DNA from: Bacillota bacterium
GTDB lineage: Bacteria > Bacillota > Clostridia > Lachnospirales > Lachnospiraceae
Assembly (NCBI GenBank): GCA_023386315.1
Contig: JAEWJZ010000029.1
Span: forward strand, 212,176-276,175
Direction of reading: 5' to 3'
Length of the DNA stretch: 64,000 bases
The position numbers and the translations under genes were made by a program. The notes beneath the pieces were generated by a model, which had not been told where the DNA came from, did not search any database, and was given only the letters and a program-made list of their open reading frames with translations. Within the stretch, counting starts at the first letter, position 1, and every line of letters begins with the position of its first letter. Below, piece by piece: positions 35,772 through 44,579 of this stretch.

Positions 35772-36959
35772 ATGGATATGAACAAGTTAAAAGCAATTGC
35801 CAAACAGGCGATTGAGGAAAAATCGGATCAGCTATGGGAACTGGCTCTCTTTCTGTGGGACAATCCGGAATATAATTTCAATGAATATGTCTCAAGCAAA
35901 GCGGTGAGCGGACTGCTTGAAAACTTTGGTTTTGAAGTGGAACGGGGAATCTGCGGTCTTGATACGGCATTTTGCGGACGTTACGACAGCGGGAAACCGG
36001 GGCCTCATATCGGGTTCCTTGCTGAGTATGATGCTGTCCCCGGTATGGGGCATTCCTGCGGGCACAATCTTATGGCAGCCATGTCTGTGGGAGCGGGTGC
36101 AGGGGTAAAGTCAGTCATTGACCAGTCAGGCGGAACCATATCGGTTTACGGAACTCCAGCGGAAGAAGGCGGAGGCGGAAAAGTGATCATGCTTCAGCGA
36201 GGGGCATTTAAGGAGCTGGACGCAGCCATGATTATACACTCTGCAAATGAAACCGTAGTCAATGATATCTCCTATTCCGTAACCGATATGATTGTCACAT
36301 ATCATGGAAAAAAGGCTCATGGAGCAACCTGGCCGGAGGAAGGCGTCAGTGCACTGGAACCTTTGCTTTTGCTGTTTCAGTATATAAACGGCCAGAGGCT
36401 GTCATGGAATGGCAGGGGCACAATTCTCGGAGTAATAACAGACGGCGGCAGGGAACCAGTCACCATACCGGAAGTCACTCAGGCAAAGTTTACGGTCAGG
36501 TCCTTTGATCAGAGATTCAAAGAAAAAATTTTAAAGGAATTTCTGGAAGCCGGAGAATCCATTGCCCGTATGACAAGGACAACCTTTCAGTATGAGCAGG
36601 CGGGATATACATATGAAGATATCCGTAACAATCCCGGATTGGAAGCACTGCTTGAAAAGAACTTTACGGAACTTGGAGAAGTGGTAATGCCAAGAAGAAA
36701 AGAACTGGGAATCGGCTGCACCGATGTGGGAAACATCACTCACGTAATACCTGCACTTCAGTCATACGTAAAGGTGGTGCCGGAGTTAAGAGGGCATACC
36801 AGAGAGTTTGAAGAGGCATGCCGGAGTGAGGCTGGAAAAAGAGCTGTATTAACAGGGGCGAAGGCACTGGCTCTTACAGCACTGGATCTTCTGTCATCTC
36901 CTGAGGAGATGGAGAAGGTGAAGAGAAGCTTTGAAGAAAGGAGGGGCTGCTGTGAGTGA
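35772..36959 (+). CDS. M20 family peptidase, AbgB/p-aminobenzoyl-glutamate hydrolase-like
   Basis: This 395-aa M20 metallopeptidase is of the branch with FLAEYDAVPGMGHSCGHNLMAAMSVGAG and EEGGGGKVIM. It is distinct from the other two M20 proteins of the locus and resembles AbgB-type amidohydrolases. It sits between the permease and ATPase genes, so it is part of the transport operon, and probably hydrolyses the imported compound. The actual substrate cannot be told from sequence. Confidence 0.9.
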   Translation: MDMNKLKAIAKQAIEEKSDQLWELALFLWDNPEYNFNEYVSSKAVSGLLENFGFEVERGICGLDTAFCGRYDSGKPGPHIGFLAEYDAVPGMGHSCGHNLMAAMSVGAGAGVKSVIDQSGGTISVYGTPAEEGGGGKVIMLQRGAFKELDAAMIIHSANETVVNDISYSVTDMIVTYHGKKAHGATWPEEGVSALEPLLLLFQYINGQRLSWNGRGTILGVITDGGREPVTIPEVTQAKFTVRSFDQRFKEKILKEFLEAGESIARMTRTTFQYEQAGYTYEDIRNNPGLEALLEKNFTELGEVVMPRRKELGIGCTDVGNITHVIPALQSYVKVVPELRGHTREFEEACRSEAGKRAVLTGAKALALTALDLLSSPEEMEKVKRSFEERRGCCE

Positions 36960-37962
36960 AGCACTATTAACTGTAAAAGATTTAAAAACCTATTTTTATA
37001 CGTCAGGCGGTGTGAGCAAGGCGGTAGACGGAGTGAGTTTTCAGATTAAACGCGGAGAGATCATGGGGATTGTGGGCGAATCAGGGTCTGGAAAAAGTGT
37101 CACTTCTTCATCCATTATCCGTCTTTTACCTGCCGGGACCGGAAAAATTGTAAGCGGCAGCATTGATTTTGACGGTACAGATGTCCTGGCCCTTAATAAG
37201 AAAGAGCTTCTGTCTTTCCGGGGAAGGGATGTTTCCATGATTTTTCAAAATCCCATGACTTCCTTATCGCCTGTATTTAAAGTCGGACATCAGATGACAG
37301 AATTGATCCGTACCCAGCAGAAGGCAGACCGAAAGTCAGCCTTTCGTATGGCAGAAGATGCCTTGATGAAGGTTGGTATAACGGATGCAAGACGGCGTAT
37401 GGATTCCTATCCTTACGAACTGTCAGGCGGTATGTGCCAGCGTGTGATCATTGCCATGTCCATCTTAAGCAGTCCCAAGATGATTATTGCAGATGAACCG
37501 ACCACTGCCCTTGACGTAACCATTCAGGCCCAGGTTCTGGAACTGTTAAAAGAGATGCGTAATACTTATCAGACAGCCATACTTTTAATTACCCACAATC
37601 TGGGAGTTGTCTGGAAAATGTGTGACAGCGTCATGGTGATGTATGCCGGAAAAACAGTGGAATACACCACGTGCAGCAATCTGTATCATAATCCTCTGCA
37701 CCCATACACATGGGGGCTTCTGGATTCCATGCCAAGGCTTGGCAGTGAATCAGAAGAAGAATTGTCCACCATTCAGGGAACGCCTCCTGATTTAAGACTC
37801 ACAGGAACCTGCTGTAATTTCTCCAACCGGTGCCCCTATGCCAGTGAGATCTGCAAAAGCATGGTACCGGAATTAAAAGAACTGGAACCGGGACATTTTG
37901 TCGCCTGCCACAGGCAGTGTGAGGAAGGCGGTCTTGTACGGGGAGGTGTGGATAAGAGATGA
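36952..37962 (+). CDS. Peptide ABC transporter ATP-binding protein, DppD-like
   Basis: The product is 336 aa: Walker A GESGSGKS, signature LSGGMCQR (a Met-Cys variant of LSGGxxQR), Walker [12 protein letters not shown] and the C-terminal oligopeptide-transporter extension with the cysteine set [10 protein letters not shown]. The GTG at 36952 overlaps the end of the M20 gene and follows AAAGGAGG; the upstream ATG at 36931 is less well placed. It forms the ATPase pair with the next gene. Confidence 0.94.
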   Translation: MSEALLTVKDLKTYFYTSGGVSKAVDGVSFQIKRGEIMGIVGESGSGKSVTSSSIIRLLPAGTGKIVSGSIDFDGTDVLALNKKELLSFRGRDVSMIFQNPMTSLSPVFKVGHQMTELIRTQQKADRKSAFRMAEDALMKVGITDARRRMDSYPYELSGGMCQRVIIAMSILSSPKMIIADEPTTALDVTIQAQVLELLKEMRNTYQTAILLITHNLGVVWKMCDSVMVMYAGKTVEYTTCSNLYHNPLHPYTWGLLDSMPRLGSESEEELSTIQGTPPDLRLTGTCCNFSNRCPYASEICKSMVPELKELEPGHFVACHRQCEEGGLVRGGVDKR

Positions 37963-38963
37963 ATGAAAATTCAATCATTTTGCAGATAAAAAATCTGTCT
38001 AAGGATTTTGAGGTGAAAGGCAAAGGCCTGGGAGGGAAAAAATCGGTTCTTCATGCATTAAAAGACATCAGTCTGGATATCAGAGAAGGAGAGGTCCTGG
38101 GAATTATCGGTGAATCCGGCTGCGGGAAGTCCACTCTGGGAAGATGTCTTGTGGGACTTCATAAACCCACCGGGGGAGATATTCTGTTTGAAGGAAAGAG
38201 CATATTAAAATTATCTTCCAGGGAACGGTTTAAGTTGTGTAAAAACATTCAGATGGTTTTCCAGGACCCCTATTCATCCCTGGATCCCAGACATACAGCG
38301 GCCGACTCTGTCTCAGAGCCTATGATTGTCCATAAAACGGTAAAGGGCCGGGAAGAACTGGAGAAGAGAGTTTTAGAGCTGTTTCATCAGGTAGGTCTGG
38401 ATGTTCAGCACATGAACCGGTATCCCCATGAGTTTTCAGGGGGACAGAGGCAGCGCTTAAATGTAGCAAGGGCCATCTCCATTCAGCCTAAGGTGGTTGT
38501 CTGTGACGAGCCTGTATCGGCGCTTGACGTTTCCATTCAGGCACAGGTAATCAATTTACTGAAAGGCCTGCAGAAGAAATATCATCTTACCTATGTCTTT
38601 ATTTCCCATGATTTAAGTGTGGTGAAATATGTCAGTGACCGGATTGCAATCATGTATCTGGGACAGATTGTAGAACTGTGCAATGGAGGAGATATTTATA
38701 AAAATCCGCTTCATCCCTATACGAAGGCCCTTTTATCCGCCATTCCGCCGGAAAGTCCGGATGAGAATAAGGAGAGGATTACATTGGAGGGAGAGATATC
38801 AAGCCCCATTGGAGACCGGGAGGGCTGTCCTCTGGCCGGACGGTGCCCTCAGTGTATGGAACGCTGTAAAAAAGAAGTTCCGGCGCTTTTGCAGTACGGA
38901 GAAGAAGGACATCAGGTGGCCTGCTTTTTGTATGAAAACAGGATCGCACAGGGAGGAAATTGA
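37959..38963 (+). CDS. Peptide ABC transporter ATP-binding protein, DppF-like
   Basis: The product is 334 aa, with Walker A GESGCGKS, DPYSSLDPRHT, signature FSGGQRQR, Walker B VVCDEPVSALD and the C-terminal cysteine-containing extension AGRCPQCMERC. The start overlaps the previous stop by 4 nt (ATGA). It completes the transporter: binding protein, two permeases, two ATPases. Confidence 0.94.
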   Translation: MNENSIILQIKNLSKDFEVKGKGLGGKKSVLHALKDISLDIREGEVLGIIGESGCGKSTLGRCLVGLHKPTGGDILFEGKSILKLSSRERFKLCKNIQMVFQDPYSSLDPRHTAADSVSEPMIVHKTVKGREELEKRVLELFHQVGLDVQHMNRYPHEFSGGQRQRLNVARAISIQPKVVVCDEPVSALDVSIQAQVINLLKGLQKKYHLTYVFISHDLSVVKYVSDRIAIMYLGQIVELCNGGDIYKNPLHPYTKALLSAIPPESPDENKERITLEGEISSPIGDREGCPLAGRCPQCMERCKKEVPALLQYGEEGHQVACFLYENRIAQGGN

Positions 38964-38964
38964 G

Positions 38965-40218
38965 ATGACAAAAAAAGAGCTGGTACAGTATGTAGATGAT
39001 CATCGTGAGGAACTGATTACGCTGGTATCACAGCTGATTCAGATAAAAAGTGAAAATCCAACCGGCACGCAGAGAGATGTGGTTGATTTTGTGGAAACAT
39101 ACTTAAAAGATGCCGGTATTGAATATAAGGAAACTGGCTGCAATCCGGATTATCCCTGCGTAGTGGCAGGCTATGGAAAAGACATGGGTTTTTCCCTGAT
39201 TATAAATGGACATGTGGATGTGGTCCCTGCAGGGGATTTAAACCAGTGGGATTTTGATCCTTTTTCCGGTGAGATAACAGATACCCAGATACTGGGGAGA
39301 GGGACCTCGGATATGAAGGCAGGGGTGGCTGGAGTTTTATTTGCTCTTTCCCTTTTTGCCAGGAAGCAGGTTCCCTTAAATGGCAATATCCGTCTTCATA
39401 TTGTTTCTGATGAAGAAAGCGGCGGTCAGTTCGGAACCCAGTGGCTTTGTGCCAACGGTTATGGAGAGCATGCCGATGCGTGCCTGGTGGCTGAGCCGAC
39501 TTCCATGAATACCATAGAAATCGGACAGAAGGGCGGCCTGCTTTTGAAAATAAAATCGTATGGAAAATCCGCCCATGGAAGTCTTGGGGATTTTAAAGGA
39601 GAAAATGCCATTTTAAAACTTTCGAAAGTTCTTTCCAACGTTTGCCTGCTTTCTCAAATAGAAGGGCATTTTACAGAACGTCAGGAAAAGCCGCTGATGG
39701 ATTCCAAGCTGCTTGCAGAAAGAGAGAATCATATTCCGGGACTTGGAAAAGTCATTGACCATGTCAGCACCAATGTAGGACTGATCCAGGGAGGAACCAG
39801 GCATAATATGGTTCCCGACTATTGTGAAGCGACGGTCGATGTCAGGCTTCCCATCGGAGTGTGTAAAGAAGAAATTGATGAAACCTTAAAACAGATTCTT
39901 GAAATCAGCGGAGTGGAGGGTGTGGAGTACGAGCTCCAATATAAGAGTGATGCCAATTTCACAGACCATGAGGCTCCCATCGTGCTGGCGTTTAAAGAAA
40001 ATGCAGAGCGGCTTCTTGAAAAAGAAGTGATTCCTGCATACCAGTGGGCTTCCAGTGATGCCAGGGATTACCGTAAACTTGGTATCCCCACCATTCAGTT
40101 TGGTCCCTCTAATACAGTGGGGATTCATTCTTATAACGAAACAGTGCAGATCGAGGATGTGGTCACAGCAGCTAAAATCTATGTGGCAGCTATTTGTGAT
40201 TTAATGGAGATTAAGTAA
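38965..40218 (+). CDS. M20 family peptidase, ArgE/DapE branch
   Basis: This 417-aa metallopeptidase has INGHVDVVPAGD (zinc-binding His-Asp), GRGTSDMKAGVAG, the general base in SDEESGG, and GGTRHNMVPDYCEATVDVR. It is of the ArgE/DapE/succinyl-diaminopimelate type, which deacylates N-acyl amino acids. The ATG at 38965 is 8 nt after GGGAGG, overlapping nothing. A much longer frame open from 38683 runs within the ATPase gene and is not real. It is the third M20 enzyme of the locus. Confidence 0.92.
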   Translation: MTKKELVQYVDDHREELITLVSQLIQIKSENPTGTQRDVVDFVETYLKDAGIEYKETGCNPDYPCVVAGYGKDMGFSLIINGHVDVVPAGDLNQWDFDPFSGEITDTQILGRGTSDMKAGVAGVLFALSLFARKQVPLNGNIRLHIVSDEESGGQFGTQWLCANGYGEHADACLVAEPTSMNTIEIGQKGGLLLKIKSYGKSAHGSLGDFKGENAILKLSKVLSNVCLLSQIEGHFTERQEKPLMDSKLLAERENHIPGLGKVIDHVSTNVGLIQGGTRHNMVPDYCEATVDVRLPIGVCKEEIDETLKQILEISGVEGVEYELQYKSDANFTDHEAPIVLAFKENAERLLEKEVIPAYQWASSDARDYRKLGIPTIQFGPSNTVGIHSYNETVQIEDVVTAAKIYVAAICDLMEIK

Positions 40219-40237
40219 AGAACATGGAGGATTTATC

Positions 40238-41197
40238 ATGCTGATGAAACAATTGATCGAGGTATATGATCTGCTTGACAGCAGCTATGCCAGCGGAAAA
40301 CAGGTGGAACAATATTTAAAAGGCATCCGCAGCGACGCTGATGTTGAAGTTTATACCCTGGAGGGACCAAAAGGAAAAACCGACATGGTAAAAGTGAGAA
40401 TTCCGGGAACAAAAGGGAAAAGCAAAGGCATGAATGCCCCAACCATCGGGCTGCTTGGAAGGCTTGGCGGTCTGGGAGCCAGGCCTGAGAGGATCGGTTT
40501 TGTATCAGACGGAGACGGAGCTTTGGTTGCAATCTCTCTTGCAGCAAAAATTCTGGACATGCAAAACAAAGGAGATTATCTGGAGGGAGATGTGTTTATC
40601 TCCACTCATGTCTGTCCCGATGCACCCACCAGAGAGCACCAGCCAGTGCCCTTTATGGATTCCCCTGTCAATATGGCGCAGGTAAACCGGGAAGAGGTGA
40701 CAGATGAACTGGATGCCATATTATCCGTGGATACCACAAAAGGGAACCGAATCATCAATACCAGGGGCTTCGCCATTTCACCAACGGTAAAGGAAGGATA
40801 CATTCTGAAGGTTTCAGAGAGCATTCTGGATCTGATGCAGATGACCACCGGAAAGCAGCCTTTTGTATATGCCCTTTCCCAGCAGGATATCACTCCCTAC
40901 GGAAATGGCCTCTATCATTTAAACAGCATTCTTCAGCCTGCAACTGCCACGAAAGCACCGGTAATCGGAGTTGCTGTCACTACGGAAGCTCCTGTGGCAG
41001 GCTGTGCAACCGGAGCCACACATATAACAGATTGTGAAGAAACCGCCAGATTTATGCTGGAGGTAGCCAAAGCCTACGGCCGGGGAGAGTGCAGTTTCTA
41101 CGATGAAGCAGAATATGAGCGCATTCAGTATCTCTACGGCAATATGGAGCACTTCCAGACTCTGGGAACAGGAAATGAGTGCGACGATGATGCATAA
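40238..41197 (+). CDS. DUF1177 family protein
   Basis: The product is 319 aa. The sequence, including VSDGDGALVAISLAAKILDM and FISTHVCPDAPTREHQPVPFM, fits the DUF1177 family, whose function is unknown. Such genes co-occur with AroM, peptide transporters and PucR regulators, as here, so a role in the same catabolic pathway is likely. GGAGG lies before the start. The gene ends only 3 nt from the convergent PucR gene, with no terminator between. Confidence 0.85.
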   Translation: MLMKQLIEVYDLLDSSYASGKQVEQYLKGIRSDADVEVYTLEGPKGKTDMVKVRIPGTKGKSKGMNAPTIGLLGRLGGLGARPERIGFVSDGDGALVAISLAAKILDMQNKGDYLEGDVFISTHVCPDAPTREHQPVPFMDSPVNMAQVNREEVTDELDAILSVDTTKGNRIINTRGFAISPTVKEGYILKVSESILDLMQMTTGKQPFVYALSQQDITPYGNGLYHLNSILQPATATKAPVIGVAVTTEAPVAGCATGATHITDCEETARFMLEVAKAYGRGECSFYDEAEYERIQYLYGNMEHFQTLGTGNECDDDA

Positions 41198-41200
41198 ATA

Positions 41201-42817
41201 CTACATATTCTGAATCAGTTCCCAGGCACAGATCCCAAGGTAGAGGCGCAGGATATCCTCGACTGCCGATATCTCGCAGTAAAGCAGCTTTTTAACCAGC
41301 GTAAGCCGTGAGGTCAGAGTATTTCTGTGTATAAATAATTTCTGGGCTGTATCAGTTAAATTCATGGAGCTTTCCAGATATGTTTTCAGCGTCAAAAGAA
41401 GCTCGCTTTTGTTTTCCTGGTCATAGGACACAAGCTCTTTTACCGTATCCGTGTAAATTTTATTTATTTCATAGGAACTGAGCTGTGTCAGAACATGGTA
41501 GGCGTACTGAGCAGAGTATGAGTTAACCAGAGAGGCTTCCGCAAACTGAGTCTGCAGATGTAAGGTCTGCAGGCTTTCTTCGTATGCTTTTGCAATGGAT
41601 GAACAGGATACATGGCACCGGCTGATTCCAAGTCTGAAAAAGGAGTGATAGTCGCTCAGTGCTTCCATTAGCTGGGAAACCGCCTGATTAACAAGAAAAA
41701 GTGCCTTACCATCAGGAACCTGTTTTGAATACAGGAAAAATATAACAATTCGGTTATCATGGTTACACAAAAAGTATTTATAATCAAGGCGGATCATCTC
41801 ATGATTGATCCCATTGTACAGACTCCGAAACATTCTGCTTTCTTTATCCAGACATTCAAATGTAACGCAGATTCTTTTTAACTGATAAGGAAACGAGTAG
41901 GAATCGCAGATCAGCTGAATCTCTTCCGCGGATTTTTTTTTCTTATCTGTAAGCATATAAAAAAAAGAATCAAAATAATTTTTCTGTGAAAATGTTCTGT
42001 TTTGAACCTGCATGGAAGACAGCTCCAAAGCAATTACCGAAAAGATCTGCTTTAAAATAACGGCGGTTGTCTCATCAATATTCGTTTTTGTATGATCAAT
42101 GCACAAATAATGCCTGTTATCAGGAAGCAGAAAGGTCTGAAAGCTGAGGAGCGTATTATTGAAATAAAATGTTCTTTCTGTGTCCTGCTGCACCGCTGTC
42201 TGGAGAGGCTGGGCATGAAGCTTATTAATTTTGTTGAATTCCTCCTGCTGTCTGGGGGGAATATAATAATATAACGGAAAATCGGAAATAGTGGTGATCA
42301 TAACAATGGAATTGGTATAACGGGATATTTCTTCCAGCATTCTCATAATTCCTTCTTTATTAAAATAGAGCTGGTGAAATTTTTCCGTTTCCCTGAGGAT
42401 AAACTGCTGCAGGGAAATCTTCTGGTCAATCAGGTTCTGATTAATTACGCTGATGATATTGGAGTAGACATGATAAAAAGGTACGGAGACCAGCGGAACC
42501 CCATATTTTTCAGCCTCTTTGATCAGGGAATCCGGAATTTTGTCAAAGAAGCGTTTTACTTTTATACAGAACGCAGTGCATTCAATGGCATGGAGATCGG
42601 CGATGACCTGCTTTTGCAGTTGTGTATCATTATAGAATATATATCCGGTTGTCAGAATAATCTCATGCTTCTTAATCCATCTTACACCATCGGGATTATC
42701 AAGAACACTGATTCCGGTAATCGGCTTTTGAAGGTCTTCTTCCCTGCCGATAAATTCAAGGTTATCAATTGGAGTTTCATATAGAAACCATCCGAGAGTC
42801 AAGGGCGGATACGTCAT
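41201..42817 (-). CDS. PucR family transcriptional regulator
   Basis: This 538-aa regulator has an N-terminal PucR-type sensory domain (LEFIGREEDLQKPITGISVLDNPDGVRWIKKHEIILTTG), a long middle with GGDEF-like relics, and a C-terminal PucR helix-turn-helix (LFIHRNTLTSRLTLVKKLL). Such proteins often activate purine, amino-acid or peptide catabolism when bound to a metabolite. It is convergent with the peptide/M20 locus, which is its most likely target. Its own promoter lies in the shared region with fchA. Confidence 0.9.
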   Translation of the reverse strand: MTYPPLTLGWFLYETPIDNLEFIGREEDLQKPITGISVLDNPDGVRWIKKHEIILTTGYIFYNDTQLQKQVIADLHAIECTAFCIKVKRFFDKIPDSLIKEAEKYGVPLVSVPFYHVYSNIISVINQNLIDQKISLQQFILRETEKFHQLYFNKEGIMRMLEEISRYTNSIVMITTISDFPLYYYIPPRQQEEFNKINKLHAQPLQTAVQQDTERTFYFNNTLLSFQTFLLPDNRHYLCIDHTKTNIDETTAVILKQIFSVIALELSSMQVQNRTFSQKNYFDSFFYMLTDKKKKSAEEIQLICDSYSFPYQLKRICVTFECLDKESRMFRSLYNGINHEMIRLDYKYFLCNHDNRIVIFFLYSKQVPDGKALFLVNQAVSQLMEALSDYHSFFRLGISRCHVSCSSIAKAYEESLQTLHLQTQFAEASLVNSYSAQYAYHVLTQLSSYEINKIYTDTVKELVSYDQENKSELLLTLKTYLESSMNLTDTAQKLFIHRNTLTSRLTLVKKLLYCEISAVEDILRLYLGICAWELIQNM

Positions 42818-42935
42818 TTAATTCTCCTTTCATAGAGTATCAAAAGGTTTCATTCCGTTTTTTATTAACGACAATGATAACATCGATTCTGCCTTATTAC
42901 AAGGTTATATTGTAAAGAAATGTCGAAAAAGAGCC

Positions 42936-42964
42936 TTGTGTTTTTTCTGTAAGGCCGATATAAT
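42936..42964 (+). promoter_or_regulatory. Promoter of fchA-folD
   Basis: TTGTGT (42936-42941) and TATAAT (42959-42964) are 17 bp apart, 36 nt before the fchA ATG. Confidence 0.65.
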
Positions 42965-43000
42965 GGTAAAAAATAATGCCGGAAAGAGAGGAACATATAA

Positions 43001-43627
43001 ATGATAAAGGATCTTACAGTTTCCGCGTTTCTGGAAGAGCTGTCCTCCAAAAAGCCCACACCGGGAGGCGGTGGTGCGGCAGCTCTTGGAGGTGCCCAGG
43101 GCGTGGCATTAGGTGAGATGGTAATAAATCTGACTCTGGGAAAAAAGAAGTATGCGGATGTGGAAGAAGAGATGCAGCGTCTTCTTATAAAGCTGGAGGA
43201 AATAAAAAAAGAATTTTTAAGATTGGCTGATGAGGATGCGAGAGTATTTGCACCTCTGGCAGCGGCCTATGGCTTACCTTCCACAACGGAAGAGGAAAAA
43301 AAACATAAGGAAGAAGTTTTAGAAACTCACCTCCTTGCTGCCAGCCTTGTTCCCAAAGCGGTTATGGAACAGGCGCTGGAAGCGATTGCAGTGATGGATA
43401 TTCTGGCACATAAGGGCAGCAGGCTGGCTGTCAGTGACGTGGGTGTGGGTGTTTCATTTCTTAAGTCAGCACTTTTAGGAGCAAAGATGAATGTTTCCAT
43501 TAATACAAAATTCATGAAGCAGAGAGAAACCGCCAGCCAGCTGGACCAGGAGGCAAAAGCGCTTGCGGAAACTGGAATCAGGCTTTCTGATGAGATCTAT
43601 GCTGACGTGGAGGCTGCGTTAAAGTAA
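43001..43627 (+). CDS. fchA: Methenyltetrahydrofolate cyclohydrolase / cyclodeaminase family protein
   Basis: This 208-aa all-helical protein of the FTCD_C/FchA family starts with LEELSSKKPTPGGGGAAALGGAQG, the conserved folate-binding segment. It interconverts 5,10-methenyl-THF and 10-formyl-THF (or deaminates formimino-THF). The gene is 22 nt before folD, so it is part of a one-carbon folate operon. Because FolD also has cyclohydrolase activity, the pair is partly redundant, which is common in clostridia using Wood-Ljungdahl or glycine/histidine degradation routes. Confidence 0.9.
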   Translation: MIKDLTVSAFLEELSSKKPTPGGGGAAALGGAQGVALGEMVINLTLGKKKYADVEEEMQRLLIKLEEIKKEFLRLADEDARVFAPLAAAYGLPSTTEEEKKHKEEVLETHLLAASLVPKAVMEQALEAIAVMDILAHKGSRLAVSDVGVGVSFLKSALLGAKMNVSINTKFMKQRETASQLDQEAKALAETGIRLSDEIYADVEAALK

Positions 43628-43649
43628 AGATAAAGGAGTTTAAAGTATC

Positions 43650-44501
43650 GTGATAACATTAAAAGGAGCAGCTGTGTCTGCCAAAATCAAAGAAGAGGTA
43701 ACGGAGCTTTTACATGAGTTTCCGGGAGCAGCACCGAAGTTAGCAATTGTAAGGGTGGGAGAACGGCCTGATGACATGGCATATGAGCGTGGTGCATTAA
43801 AGAAAATGGAAAACTTCGGACTTCAGGCAGAAAGCTTTTCCTTTCCGGCAGATATTTCAGATGATGCCTTTCAGGCGGAATTTAAAAAGATCAATGAAAA
43901 TCCTGACATAGACGGAATTCTCCTCTTGCGTCCGCTGCCCAGTCAGATCAATGAACGGGACATCGAGCATATGATCGACCCCGGGAAGGATTTAGATGGA
44001 ATTTCACCTGAGAATATAGCCCGGGTTTTTGCGGGAGAGAATGAGGGGTTTGCGCCCTGTACAGCAGAAGCGGTTATTGAAGTGTTAAAGGCCAATGACA
44101 TCTCCCTGTCCGGAAAGCGGGTGGCTGTTATTGGAAGAAGCATGGTAGTGGGCCGTCCTCTTTCCATGCTCTTACTAAAAGAGAACGCAACGGTTACCAT
44201 CTGTCACACGCGCACCAGGGAAATTCAGAAAACATGCCGGGATGCAGAGATCTTAATTGCTGCTGCGGGACAGGCAAAGATGATAAATTCCTCTTATGTT
44301 GGGGCGGATGCAGTTGTGATTGACGTGGGAATTAATGTGGATCAGGATGGAAATCTCTGCGGAGATGTGGATTTTGAATCTTTGAACGGTGTTGCTTCCA
44401 TGGCAACTCCGGTTCCGGGAGGTGTGGGAGCTGTAACAACAGCAGTTCTCGCAAAGCACCTGGTAACAGCAGCCGGAAAGCGCAGAGGCAGCAGAAAATA
44501 A
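43650..44501 (+). CDS. folD: Bifunctional methylenetetrahydrofolate dehydrogenase/cyclohydrolase
   Basis: This 283-aa enzyme of normal FolD length oxidises 5,10-methylene-THF and hydrolyses the methenyl form. It shows the family's LLRPLPSQIN, PGKDLDGIS, PCTAEAVIEVL, the dinucleotide-binding VIGRSMVVGRPLSMLLL and TPVPGGVGAVTTAVL. The catalytic Lys of the usual YVxxK segment is not obvious in AYERGALKKME: the Y and a downstream K are present, but Gly-Ala and a different spacing are seen. GTG start, with AAAGGAG upstream. Terminated by a hairpin. Confidence 0.93.
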   Translation: MITLKGAAVSAKIKEEVTELLHEFPGAAPKLAIVRVGERPDDMAYERGALKKMENFGLQAESFSFPADISDDAFQAEFKKINENPDIDGILLLRPLPSQINERDIEHMIDPGKDLDGISPENIARVFAGENEGFAPCTAEAVIEVLKANDISLSGKRVAVIGRSMVVGRPLSMLLLKENATVTICHTRTREIQKTCRDAEILIAAAGQAKMINSSYVGADAVVIDVGINVDQDGNLCGDVDFESLNGVASMATPVPGGVGAVTTAVLAKHLVTAAGKRRGSRK

Positions 44502-44514
44502 GTCAGACAATAGT

Positions 44515-44565
44515 AAAAGCGTCAGAAACAGGGCGAATGAATTAAGCCGGTTCCTGACGCTTTTT
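44515..44565. terminator. Terminator between folD and the convergent permease gene
   Basis: AAAAGCGTCAG (44515-44525) and CTGACGCTTTTT (44554-44565) form the stem, with runs of A and T on either side. Confidence 0.8.
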
Positions 44566-44579
44566 AATATTTAATCGTT

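Noticed and set aside
38683..38964. N-terminal extension of the third M20 gene
   Set aside because: Lies wholly inside the ATPase gene in another frame; a good binding site marks the ATG at 38965.
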